Shown in pieces: positions 30,713-38,424 of a DNA stretch of 45,702 nt. The position numbers and the translations under genes are program-made. The stretch is taken from IMG/VR virus record IMGVR_UViG_3300035670_000384, positions 1 through 45,702 of that record; one strand, 5' to 3'. Under the pieces are notes generated by a model, which saw only the letters and a list, made by a program, of their open reading frames with translations, had not been told where the DNA came from and did not search any database. Numbering within the stretch: the stretch's first letter is position 1; each line of letters starts with the position of its first letter. The stretch comes from a virus.

Positions 30713-31108
30713 CTACCAATTACTGCTTCTAAAAAGTATTGCTGGCGTGACTTCCTTGCTATCTTTATCTAAGTGGTGAAAGGTATATACACACTGCGGG
30801 TATGAGTTTCCACAAAGCCAACACCTGTCCCCATAAAGATTTACTACAACATCCTTAAAAGTTCTCCTCCTGTCTTTCAAACCCTGTGTAATTCTTTTTC
30901 TTCTTTCCTCTGGTGAAAACTTTGACTTGGCGTTTTCTAAGTAACAATCCCGGCATTGTTTGTCTGCATACCTCCTCTCGGTTATCCTATCCTTGCCACA
31001 CCTCGGACATGGGAAGTTTCCAGTCATCCTATTTCCGTTTCTGTAGTTTGGATTGTTTTTTCCTCTGTTGTTAATCACGAGTAGCTTATAACCTCTCTTT
31101 CTGTCCAT
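30713..31108 (-). CDS. HNH endonuclease, amber-interrupted
   Basis: 131 aa up to the TAG. N-terminal CPRCGK...CRDC zinc pair, a basic helix, then CWLCGNS and FHHLDKDSKE, the first half of an HNH nuclease. The remaining N and H parts (LENELRKC...CHNCH) lie after the stop, so this product alone should be inactive. A GTG at 31078 that overlaps the previous stop (GTGA) is an alternative start. HNH genes of this kind behave as homing elements between structural genes. Confidence 0.7.
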   Translation of the reverse strand: MDRKRGYKLLVINNRGKNNPNYRNGNRMTGNFPCPRCGKDRITERRYADKQCRDCYLENAKSKFSPEERRKRITQGLKDRRRTFKDVVVNLYGDRCWLCGNSYPQCVYTFHHLDKDSKEVTPAILFRSSNW

Positions 31109-31386
31109 GAATTATTAAACAAAGCGTCTCCATCTGCCCAAATCTTATTCCCACTTGTATCTATTCTTGCTATTCTCCATACTGCATCTGATTCAGATGA
31201 TCCGGGTATTGCCCATCCCAAATAAATATAAGTACCTGTGTCATTTACTCTTGAGGTACTTGGTACTGTCCAAGTTTTTTGATATCCACTCCCGGTTGAG
31301 CTATCGCCCACCTTTGCAAACTGCAACCACTCAACTTCTGATGGTGCTGTCCACTTTTCATTAGTAGTGCTTCCGATACTAGGCAT
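31075..31386 (-). CDS. Hypothetical structural-region protein (103 aa)
   Basis: Beta-rich, Trp/Ser/Thr-rich (KWTAPSEVEWLQFAKVGDSS), ending NSWTEREVISYS. Overlaps the upstream 130-aa gene by 8 nt. Looks like a minor virion protein; no family identified. Confidence 0.55.
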   Translation of the reverse strand: MPSIGSTTNEKWTAPSEVEWLQFAKVGDSSTGSGYQKTWTVPSTSRVNDTGTYIYLGWAIPGSSESDAVWRIARIDTSGNKIWADGDALFNNSWTEREVISYS

Positions 31387-31771
31387 ACTTCAAACTCTCC
31401 ATTTTCTTTAATTGATTTTTAATAATCGCATCCTCGTTTTCTAAAAATATATATTGGTGCAACCACTTAATTCTGCTCTCACCAATACCCGGAGTTCCAA
31501 GTCTTGTTGCTAAATATCTTACTTCCCATAAAATATCTTCCGGACTTGATGCACCTTTTGAATGCGCCCAATCTAATATCCTGTTAAGCTCAAGATCGTA
31601 TTTGGATGCGTCATCATTTGAATGCCCAAGAATTTCAGCAATCTTTGTTTTCAAAAAATCTGTCTCCTGATGAGAATGCATAGTGATTTCCCTCTTATCA
31701 AGTTCTGTTACATCCACATCACTAGCTGGATTATTTTGTGCCTCTAGCTGTACTTCCTCTGGGCTTTTCAT
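31379..31771 (-). CDS. Hypothetical late protein (130 aa)
   Basis: Acidic, helical. The central WAHSKGASSPEDILWEVRYL with LGTPGIGESR is similar in style to conserved phage virion-associated proteins. It is the first gene after the glycosylation island and starts a new transcription unit with a phage-type promoter, +1 at the ATG. Confidence 0.55.
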   Translation of the reverse strand: MKSPEEVQLEAQNNPASDVDVTELDKREITMHSHQETDFLKTKIAEILGHSNDDASKYDLELNRILDWAHSKGASSPEDILWEVRYLATRLGTPGIGESRIKWLHQYIFLENEDAIIKNQLKKMESLKYA

Positions 31772-31777
31772 AATTAA

Positions 31778-31806
31778 CTACTAAAAAAAAATTATAAGAA
31801 TTTCAA
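31778..31806 (-). promoter_or_regulatory. Phage-type late promoter after glycosylation island
   Basis: TTGAAA (31801-31806), 17 bp, TAGTAG (31778-31783), then TTAATT-ATG; +1 at the ATG, 31771. The -35 box is inside the last codons of the last glycosyltransferase gene. Confidence 0.7.
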
Positions 31807-32490
31807 TTTAGGGTTTTTGCTGTACTCAACAGCCAGTTTAGTATATCCGCCATGTATCCCGTTTTTATCTTCCCAATCAGCTACCCGCCCATGCTCCAAG
31901 CTGTAGCTTTCAATGGATTCATCTATATAAAACTTCTGACCTGATATATGCAGTCTTTCAAGCACTCCGTACCAATCCATGCCATAGAATTTGAAATCCA
32001 TATCCTCATCAAAACCGCCAATATCTTCTAGTACGCTTCTATTTAATGCACAAAAGTTACCCTCCATCTCATTAAAAGGCACTTGTCTTATAGACAAATT
32101 TCCTGTTCTTCTTGGGTCTTTCCAAACCACCTCAACTGCTAGGGGATATACGGAGGCATATTTATCACCTATACCACCAACCACATCATAGCCGTTATTT
32201 AGATAGTAAACAAAACGGGATAGCGTATCCGGGTTAAAAAAAGTATAGTCTTGTATGCTTATAATCTGCTTACAGTCAAGTTCTTTTGCCTTTTTTATAA
32301 GATCGTTATAGATTCTGTTTAATGACCACACCCCATCTTTGTAATTGTCCTCAACCCATACACAGTCAACTTCCGGTTTAAATGGAGAGCCTATTAACCA
32401 TTTATACTCCACCCCCAACTGTCTTTGCAGAGCAGTATCAACTATAGCCAGTCCATCAGGTCTAATTGTTGGTGTTAATACTGCAATCAT
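31792..32490 (-). CDS. GT-A-fold glycosyltransferase (232 aa)
   Basis: Starts IAVLTPTIRPDGL, a nucleotide-binding beta strand of GT-A enzymes. Asp-rich segment SIQDYTFFNPD takes the DxD place. EMEGNFCALNRSVLEDIGGFDEDMDF is the acceptor-side part typical of GT2 enzymes ('GGFDE'). Last gene of the island; overlaps the nucleotidyltransferase by 4 nt. Confidence 0.7.
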   Translation of the reverse strand: MIAVLTPTIRPDGLAIVDTALQRQLGVEYKWLIGSPFKPEVDCVWVEDNYKDGVWSLNRIYNDLIKKAKELDCKQIISIQDYTFFNPDTLSRFVYYLNNGYDVVGGIGDKYASVYPLAVEVVWKDPRRTGNLSIRQVPFNEMEGNFCALNRSVLEDIGGFDEDMDFKFYGMDWYGVLERLHISGQKFYIDESIESYSLEHGRVADWEDKNGIHGGYTKLAVEYSKNPKLKFL

Positions 32491-33155
32491 CTTTTTTTAT
32501 AATTTTCTAACCATCTATCAAAGTCAGCCGGATAGTCAAAGTCATCGGTAAAGTCATTTATCTCAAAAAACCCACCCTTTTTTTCGTGTATCTTAGGATC
32601 AATACCATTCATCATTCTGTAATGCTCCCAGCCACCGCATCTATCTAAGACTCGTTTTTGCAATAATGCCACCAGTTCATATAAAGCCACCGCATGCCTA
32701 TCAATATCTTTAGGATAGAAACTTTGTGCAAAGCACTCTCCCCAAGGGCAACCGGTTATATCGCTTTTATCAAACCTAGCAAATAGCAACCAATCCGCAC
32801 CCTCATGTTCCATAATTGTTTTAACTGCCTCATCTGTAAAATAACAATCACCATAAAAGACTACTGTTCTGCCTTGTCCGTTCCACAACGCCCTAGATGA
32901 TAAGAATTTATCTGCATCAAAGTTGTGCGGATTTAGATCAGCCTCATAATAAGTTGATCCGGGTACTTCATATCTTTTATCGTGATCCCTAGCAACCACA
33001 TATATCTTTGTATCTTCAACAGCATATTTATTAATAAGTCTCACCAGTCTATTTAGTATTCTTTCCCCATCCACCTCTATTAAATGCTTTGGAACGCCTA
33101 GATAGTCACCCCACCTAGTTCCCTCACCAGCACAAATTATAATTGCATTAGTCAT
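32487..33155 (-). CDS. Sugar-phosphate nucleotidyltransferase-like protein
   Basis: 222 aa from ATG 33155 (GGAAAGGA upstream; overlaps the previous stop). ICAGEGTRWGDYLGVPKHL is the GxGTR...PK signature for NTP and sugar-phosphate binding, EVDGERILNRLVRLI follows as in MobA/GlmU-type enzymes, and FYGDCYF provides the metal-binding Asp. It would make a nucleotide sugar for the neighbouring transferases, which suggests the phage supplies a sugar its host does not. Confidence 0.8.
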   Translation of the reverse strand: MTNAIIICAGEGTRWGDYLGVPKHLIEVDGERILNRLVRLINKYAVEDTKIYVVARDHDKRYEVPGSTYYEADLNPHNFDADKFLSSRALWNGQGRTVVFYGDCYFTDEAVKTIMEHEGADWLLFARFDKSDITGCPWGECFAQSFYPKDIDRHAVALYELVALLQKRVLDRCGGWEHYRMMNGIDPKIHEKKGGFFEINDFTDDFDYPADFDRWLENYKKR

Positions 33156-33939
33156 AATATTCCTTTCCGGCAAGTCTATGCTTTGCCATTATTGGTATAA
33201 TTTCCCTTTTTATTAGAGGCTCCCATAAATCTCCTGTAGGTGACCATGCTTGTGCTTGCCCATCATTGGGTTTCCAAGGTAAATATATATTCTTATACCA
33301 AGTCTCCGCAACCTCACCACTATGACCCCACATGGCTATTTTCTTTTTTATAATTTCCGAGGGATATGCATAGCCATAGTGATGATAATATACATCCACA
33401 CGACCTGTGTCTACTACACCGGGATGCCTTATCCACTCATGCCTTACACTTCCGTCAGCTCTAAAAAGATAGTTTACCTTTTGAGTTTCCCCCTTATATC
33501 CCCAATATAACGATTTAAAATAATGAATTATACCTACTGCTATTACTTTTTTCTCTCTACCAACAGGACCAAATCTCTCTAAATCCTCTTTTGCATAATC
33601 AAGTAATCCTTTTAACTGATCTTCTTCCCAGACTTCATCAGAATCAATTAACATAGCATAGTCATATTCCCCGATACATTTATCCAGTAAAAAATTTCTT
33701 TGTTCAGTGTCGCTATCCCAAATTCCCTTATACAGAACTATTTTATTGTCAGGATCATCTAAGTTTTCTGCTACCTCTATAGTGTTATCTATCGGTCCAA
33801 ATCTTATGCCTTTATGGTTTTTCCAAGACTGTAAGCCCACCGCAATCTGTATTTTATCCGCCTGTTTATAAATAGATTTAACAGATTCCTTTAAAAACTC
33901 TGCACCATAAAAAATTGTATAATTAGCAACTACTTTCAT
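33148..33939 (-). CDS. GT2-like glycosyltransferase (263 aa)
   Basis: From ATG 33939 (TAATG overlap with previous stop; the longer frame from 33951 lacks support). ANYTIFYGAEFLKESVKSI, then AMLIDSDEVWEEDQ with the DxD, and a C-terminal HYGYAYPSEIIKKKI, as in small processive-independent GT2 enzymes. Member of the island. Confidence 0.65.
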   Translation of the reverse strand: MKVVANYTIFYGAEFLKESVKSIYKQADKIQIAVGLQSWKNHKGIRFGPIDNTIEVAENLDDPDNKIVLYKGIWDSDTEQRNFLLDKCIGEYDYAMLIDSDEVWEEDQLKGLLDYAKEDLERFGPVGREKKVIAVGIIHYFKSLYWGYKGETQKVNYLFRADGSVRHEWIRHPGVVDTGRVDVYYHHYGYAYPSEIIKKKIAMWGHSGEVAETWYKNIYLPWKPNDGQAQAWSPTGDLWEPLIKREIIPIMAKHRLAGKEYYD

Positions 33940-34601
33940 TAAAACCCCCAATTAATAGCAGGAGCAAGGTATGGAGATTCCATGTGTGTTGCTAGACTTG
34001 GTATAGGAGAATACAGCTTGTGATTCTTTGTTATTTCTAGCCACATGTTATGATCCTGCCAACCATATTTTTTCATTGTCTCAATAACATTTTCTAAGGC
34101 CTTGCTTGTTGTTGCAAAAGTAAGTGTAGTAGAGGTTATAGTTTGCCAATGATGACCGCCCGCAACTATGATCTCTCTTTTATAGTTATGAATATCCTCT
34201 GTATAATATCCCGGATGATCGTAGGGAGTTAAAAACTCTAATTTATCTAAAGCATTTTCAATGATATATTCTGCTCCGGGAAGAAAAAAGTAGTCATCTT
34301 CAAGCAGTAATACCTTACCGCCATCCTTAACTGCGAGGTCAAGTTGGTTGTGAAAAGTACCTATATTACCCTCATCCCAGCTACCAAAATGAAAAGTGGC
34401 TATTGTATGTAGATTAGGACATGAATCAATTAGATTAATGAGTTCAAGATTTGGCTTGTCCACAAGAAATGTTATTTCACTTCTAGGAAATGCAGTAATC
34501 ACCGACTCATAGCAATATTTTACCAACTCCATTTTACTTAAATTACTAGGTCTTTTTTTATTTGGATTGCCCTCCGGACACATTCTATAAAAGATACGCA
34601 T
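33939..34601 (-). CDS. Glycosyltransferase-like protein (220 aa)
   Basis: LLLEDDYFFLPGAEYII is the acidic metal motif of GT-A enzymes, and an N-terminal region (SEITFLVDKPNLELI) looks like a nucleotide-binding start. No acceptor clue. Overlaps the upstream gene by 17 nt. Confidence 0.6.
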   Translation of the reverse strand: MRIFYRMCPEGNPNKKRPSNLSKMELVKYCYESVITAFPRSEITFLVDKPNLELINLIDSCPNLHTIATFHFGSWDEGNIGTFHNQLDLAVKDGGKVLLLEDDYFFLPGAEYIIENALDKLEFLTPYDHPGYYTEDIHNYKREIIVAGGHHWQTITSTTLTFATTSKALENVIETMKKYGWQDHNMWLEITKNHKLYSPIPSLATHMESPYLAPAINWGF

Positions 34602-35457
34602 TTATTTCATCCTCCCATAGTTTTCTTTTTTGTGCATAGAGTTTGAAATACGGATCATCCTCAATACCCCGCCAATATCCCTCGTTAAGCTCTAATCCCT
34701 TAGCTTCTTTTTGCAGGTTTTTCCAAACATTACTTGCCCTATCATGCAACACATTTGCATATCCTGAAACAACTGCCCAGCCATTACTATCTATTATTTT
34801 TTTACTCTCAATGCCAAGCCATATATCAGCAAATCTATCCATACCCACCTTATATCCCATAGGCGCATAATACATATAGGGTAGCATTTTTCTTTTAAAT
34901 GCAATGTTCATTCCGCACATAGGATAAAAGATTCCTTTTGGTATAGGGCCTCTATAAAATGTTACGGGTTTAGTTAGATCATCAAGTAAAAGCTGTGTTG
35001 GTGCATCCCAATCTTTTACACCACGCCATACGCCATGAGACAGCACAACCTCCGCCTCTTTTTTAAGTTCATAAGGAAATCCCCTCATAAAGTGATCCGC
35101 TGTACTAAGCCAACTAACCGGCACTCTTTGGTTTAGAGCATCTAAATGATCCTGTATAGTATTCCCAATAGGAGCTACATCATCATCTAATGTAATTATT
35201 TTAGTAATATACGGGAGATATTTAGCAATATACCAAAACCCTAAATTCCTTACCCCGTCATTTAGGTTATAGATTAGAGTATCCAAAAGGTGTTTAGGGT
35301 ATTTTTTCTTTTCTCCATCAACATATAATTCGGGAATCTTACCATCTTTCACAACAACTACAGTCACATTATGTAGTCTAAAAAGATCATCCCATGCTTT
35401 CTCAAAGGTTTTTAAACTTTCAGGTCTTACTGTTGGCACTACTACTGCTATACCCAT
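34585..35457 (-). CDS. Reversibly glycosylated polypeptide / UDP-arabinopyranose-mutase-like (GT75)
   Basis: 290 aa. VVVPTVRPESLKTFEKAW, IITLDDDVAPIG, KDWDAPTQ, FYPMCGMNIAFKRKMLP, MDRFADIWLGI and NLQKEAKGLELN reproduce, in order, the landmarks of plant RGP/UAM proteins (DDD motif, DAPTQ, PMCGMN, RF.DIW.G, NL.KE..GL). That family interconverts UDP-arabinopyranose and UDP-arabinofuranose. A role in making a furanose donor for the island is inferred. Confidence 0.75.
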   Translation of the reverse strand: MGIAVVVPTVRPESLKTFEKAWDDLFRLHNVTVVVVKDGKIPELYVDGEKKKYPKHLLDTLIYNLNDGVRNLGFWYIAKYLPYITKIITLDDDVAPIGNTIQDHLDALNQRVPVSWLSTADHFMRGFPYELKKEAEVVLSHGVWRGVKDWDAPTQLLLDDLTKPVTFYRGPIPKGIFYPMCGMNIAFKRKMLPYMYYAPMGYKVGMDRFADIWLGIESKKIIDSNGWAVVSGYANVLHDRASNVWKNLQKEAKGLELNEGYWRGIEDDPYFKLYAQKRKLWEDEINAYLL

Positions 35458-36152
35458 TATTTATAATCCTCAAAAACTTCTTTATGTGGACTCCAATATT
35501 TCCACCATCTATCTAGCACATCTAAAGTCTTTTGGCTATTAGGTCTTACATCCCTTGCTGTTTGGCTTGTCAAATGCTCTAGGTTGGGTTTATCTCTAAG
35601 CATCCATGCAGTGCCACCATTGACTTTTATTCCTATACCAAGGTCTACATCATCCATATTTACTTTTAAATCCCAATCAGGTATAGGCATATATTTACTT
35701 TTTTTAAATGCAACAGCATAACCCACAAACCAATCCACATAGGGATTAGGTGCAAACTGTTCCGGTGTACGCCAAGGATTACCGGGATCAAATGCGTTCC
35801 GTACTCTAAGACCATCAACACCTACATAATCCATATCCTGATCTAACATTTCCATAAAAGGCTTGTACCAGCCCTCACCAACATAAGTGTCATTATCCAA
35901 CCAAAATACAACTTCATTTTCTGCCATTTTCATTGATGGATTTCTTGTTGCAGGACAGCCTATATTTTTTCCGTACCTTGTAAATGTAGCTTTCGGATAA
36001 TGTTTTTTAACTACTTTGGTAATGTTTTCTTCCGAGCCATTATCGGCAAATACTAGCTGATGTTCTATATCCGTATGTTTTTTTAATCTTGATAGAAATC
36101 CGTCTGTAAGTTCTGCACCATTCCATGCAAGTGAAACTATTGTTATAGCCAT
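35457..36152 (-). CDS. GT2 glycosyltransferase (231 aa)
   Basis: [44 protein letters not shown] and [15 protein letters not shown] give the classic GT2 N-terminal fold with the Dx[12 protein letters not shown] later is the second acidic motif. Overlaps the sigma factor stop by 10 nt. Confidence 0.8.
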   Translation of the reverse strand: MAITIVSLAWNGAELTDGFLSRLKKHTDIEHQLVFADNGSEENITKVVKKHYPKATFTRYGKNIGCPATRNPSMKMAENEVVFWLDNDTYVGEGWYKPFMEMLDQDMDYVGVDGLRVRNAFDPGNPWRTPEQFAPNPYVDWFVGYAVAFKKSKYMPIPDWDLKVNMDDVDLGIGIKVNGGTAWMLRDKPNLEHLTSQTARDVRPNSQKTLDVLDRWWKYWSPHKEVFEDYK

Positions 36153-36964
36153 ATTGATAAATTCCTTTCTGCTGCAAGTTTTCTTAACATCTCTAATGCC
36201 TCTAGTTGTACTTGGCGTACCCTTTCCTTTGTGAGACTGACTGCCTCTCCAACTTCTTTTAGTATTCTACCCCCCTTTCCATCAAGCCCATATCTCAATA
36301 CGATTATTATGCGTTCCCTCTCTGGTAATAATTTAACAAGTTCCTGAATATCATTTTTTAAAAATACAAGCTCAACATCAGTGCCTATATATTCTCTGCC
36401 CTCTAAAGTATCCTTTATTGAATCATCGTTTTCATCTACAGGGTTATCAAGTGAAATTGTAGTCTGTAATAGTTTTTTTAAATCTTCTACCTCTTTTTCT
36501 GTAATACCCATAAACTTAGCAATCTCTGTATTTTTAGGGTCTCTACCATGTCTATTGCCCAGCTCTGTAATAGCCAGCTTTAATTTGTGTACAAGCTGCA
36601 CTACATTTACAGGATATCTGATTGTCCTTGCGTGGCTTTCTAATGCTCTCATAATATAGGCTCGTATCCACCAACCCGCATAGGTAGAAAACTTAAAACC
36701 CCTAGCCCAATCGTATCTTTCCGCAGCTTTTATAAGACCTATATTACCCTCTTGAACCAAGTCATTAAAACTAAGTCCAGCACCTACATATTTTTTAGCA
36801 ATAGTAACTACAAGCCTAAGATTAGCTTCAACCAGCTTATTTCTAGCATCCGCACTACCTTGTGCTACTTTTTTTGCAAGGTCGATCTCCTCCTCCGGCT
36901 CTAACAAACTTACATTACTAATTTGTTCAAAATAACGGGTAAGTGTACTTATACTATTTCTCAT
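36143..36964 (-). CDS. Phage-encoded sigma70-family RNA polymerase sigma factor
   Basis: 273 aa, full regions 1.2-4.2. Region 2: [45 protein letters not shown]. Region 2.4 ([11 protein letters not shown]) differs from RpoD (WIRQAITRAIA): Gln437>Ala and Thr440>Met in E. coli numbering, the residues that read the first base pair of the -10 box. Region 4.2 [13 protein letters not shown] keeps the -35-reading residues. Start has TAGGAGC at 7-8 nt. It sits inside the glycosyltransferase operon. It would redirect host RNA polymerase to phage promoters. Confidence 0.92.
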   Translation of the reverse strand: MRNSISTLTRYFEQISNVSLLEPEEEIDLAKKVAQGSADARNKLVEANLRLVVTIAKKYVGAGLSFNDLVQEGNIGLIKAAERYDWARGFKFSTYAGWWIRAYIMRALESHARTIRYPVNVVQLVHKLKLAITELGNRHGRDPKNTEIAKFMGITEKEVEDLKKLLQTTISLDNPVDENDDSIKDTLEGREYIGTDVELVFLKNDIQELVKLLPERERIIIVLRYGLDGKGGRILKEVGEAVSLTKERVRQVQLEALEMLRKLAAERNLSIWL

Positions 36965-37823
36965 TTAATGCTCCTATTAATTTTTTAGTTAATTGTGTAT
37001 GATCGTATTTGCCCACTATATATTCGTCTCTTAGATCAAAATCGCCATTATTAAAAGCCATAATCATATTAAAATATGCGTTTGTTATATCTGCCTCGTT
37101 ATTAGGACATACCCATACTCCCGGTATAGCTGATATAGGATTATCCTCTATAACTAATACAGGCGTATTGCATGCCAAAGCTTCTAAGGCAGTAGTTGTA
37201 CCCCCGTTAAGTGCAGTAATACAAACTCCTTGAGATTGGTTATACAGATATGGGTATATATCACCCGATACCGTAGGCAAAACCACATGATTGTGTTCAA
37301 TTAAAGTGGCGTAAGCGTCACTGTTAAGTACCTCGCCAACTACGAGTGAGCCGGGAGGCATGGTTACTGCCCATAGCCTGTGAGAATCAACAATAGCCAT
37401 CGGGTAAAATGACGGAAATAATCTGTTAAGTTCCATTGGCTTATATTCATCCGTATTAACTGCTATATAATCACCAAGAACCTCATCATAACCGGTAGGT
37501 ATTGTTCCATCCCCTATAAATATTTTTTTGCAGTTATAATTACCAGCGCCATCCCATGTATCTCCAAAAGAAAATATGTAGTCGGGATTAAATGAGGCTA
37601 GCCAGTAGTTCAATGACGATATGTTATGCACTACCTGTAAGTACATTGAGCCTATTTTTATGGTTGCCGGGTGATCCGAGTATCCAAATACCTTTACATT
37701 GTACTTTTCAGCAAGTACATTAAAGGCCGCAAAGATACCATCGTTCCATGTACTCCAAATAGATAAAGATACCCTCATCGGTATAATCAATGCCACTCTT
37801 TTTTTGTTTCTTGGATTGTTCAT
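36954..37823 (-). CDS. GT-B glycosyltransferase (289 aa)
   Basis: [20 protein letters not shown] start, and a C-terminal GT4-type donor motif, [20 protein letters not shown], with the Glu spacing expected for nucleotide-sugar binding. The N-terminal half is shorter than in usual GT4 enzymes. Overlaps the sigma start by 11 nt. Confidence 0.7.
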   Translation of the reverse strand: MNNPRNKKRVALIIPMRVSLSIWSTWNDGIFAAFNVLAEKYNVKVFGYSDHPATIKIGSMYLQVVHNISSLNYWLASFNPDYIFSFGDTWDGAGNYNCKKIFIGDGTIPTGYDEVLGDYIAVNTDEYKPMELNRLFPSFYPMAIVDSHRLWAVTMPPGSLVVGEVLNSDAYATLIEHNHVVLPTVSGDIYPYLYNQSQGVCITALNGGTTTALEALACNTPVLVIEDNPISAIPGVWVCPNNEADITNAYFNMIMAFNNGDFDLRDEYIVGKYDHTQLTKKLIGALNEK

Positions 37824-37827
37824 ACTA

Positions 37828-38424
37828 TTAAAAATACTTTGTCCATATTTTTGCTATGTTTTCCCATTTATAGTCTTTTGCGAACCCCATAGCCTTTTTT
37901 GACTCAAAATTCCAATAATCTTCGTTTTCCATAACGCCTAGAAGCGCCTCTAAGAAGTTTTTTCTTGTTTTAGGTAAGTAGATATCCCCCGTAATGCGTA
38001 CTCCTGCGCCTACAGTTTCCGATAAAGCAGCCAAATCAGTGCATACAGGTACAAGACCATCGCCCTGTGCGTCAAGTGCAGTGATACAATTTATTTCAGG
38101 AAAATAAGTAGGATACGCCCATACGCCGCATCTACTTCTTATATTGGCTAGTTCTTTTTTGCCAACCCTACCATAATGGGTAATTCCTTTTGACTTCATC
38201 TGTTCAGCAAGCTTATTTCTCCAAGACATTCTCTCCGGATTATTTCTAAACCTAGCATCAAATAAATCCCAGCCATAACACACATCTAAGGTTGCGTTAG
38301 GAAACTTAGCAATTATTTCAGGCCACATATCTAGCAATATATCTAAACCACGATCGTAACTGCTACCCCAAAATAATTTATGTTGTCTTTTAGATGCCAT
38401 TTGAGATAATAACTGCCTTTCCAT
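37828..38424 (-). CDS. C-terminal half of a GT4 glycosyltransferase (198 aa)
   Basis: FWGSSYDRGLDILLDMWPEI, LDVCYGWDLFD, HYGRVGKKELANI and WAYPTYFPEINCITALDAQG are the donor-binding half of GT4. The acceptor half is the C-terminus of the preceding gene, which ends in a different frame (+1) 35 nt into this one. So the enzyme is split in two or needs a frameshift. ATG at 38424 or 38397. Confidence 0.75.
   Translation of the reverse strand: MERQLLSQMASKRQHKLFWGSSYDRGLDILLDMWPEIIAKFPNATLDVCYGWDLFDARFRNNPERMSWRNKLAEQMKSKGITHYGRVGKKELANIRSRCGVWAYPTYFPEINCITALDAQGDGLVPVCTDLAALSETVGAGVRITGDIYLPKTRKNFLEALLGVMENEDYWNFESKKAMGFAKDYKWENIAKIWTKYF

Noticed and set aside
30713-30715. TAG recoded as sense throughout the genome
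   Set aside because: The 127-aa gene ends in TAG four bases before the next gene's well-supported start; amber is a normal stop here.
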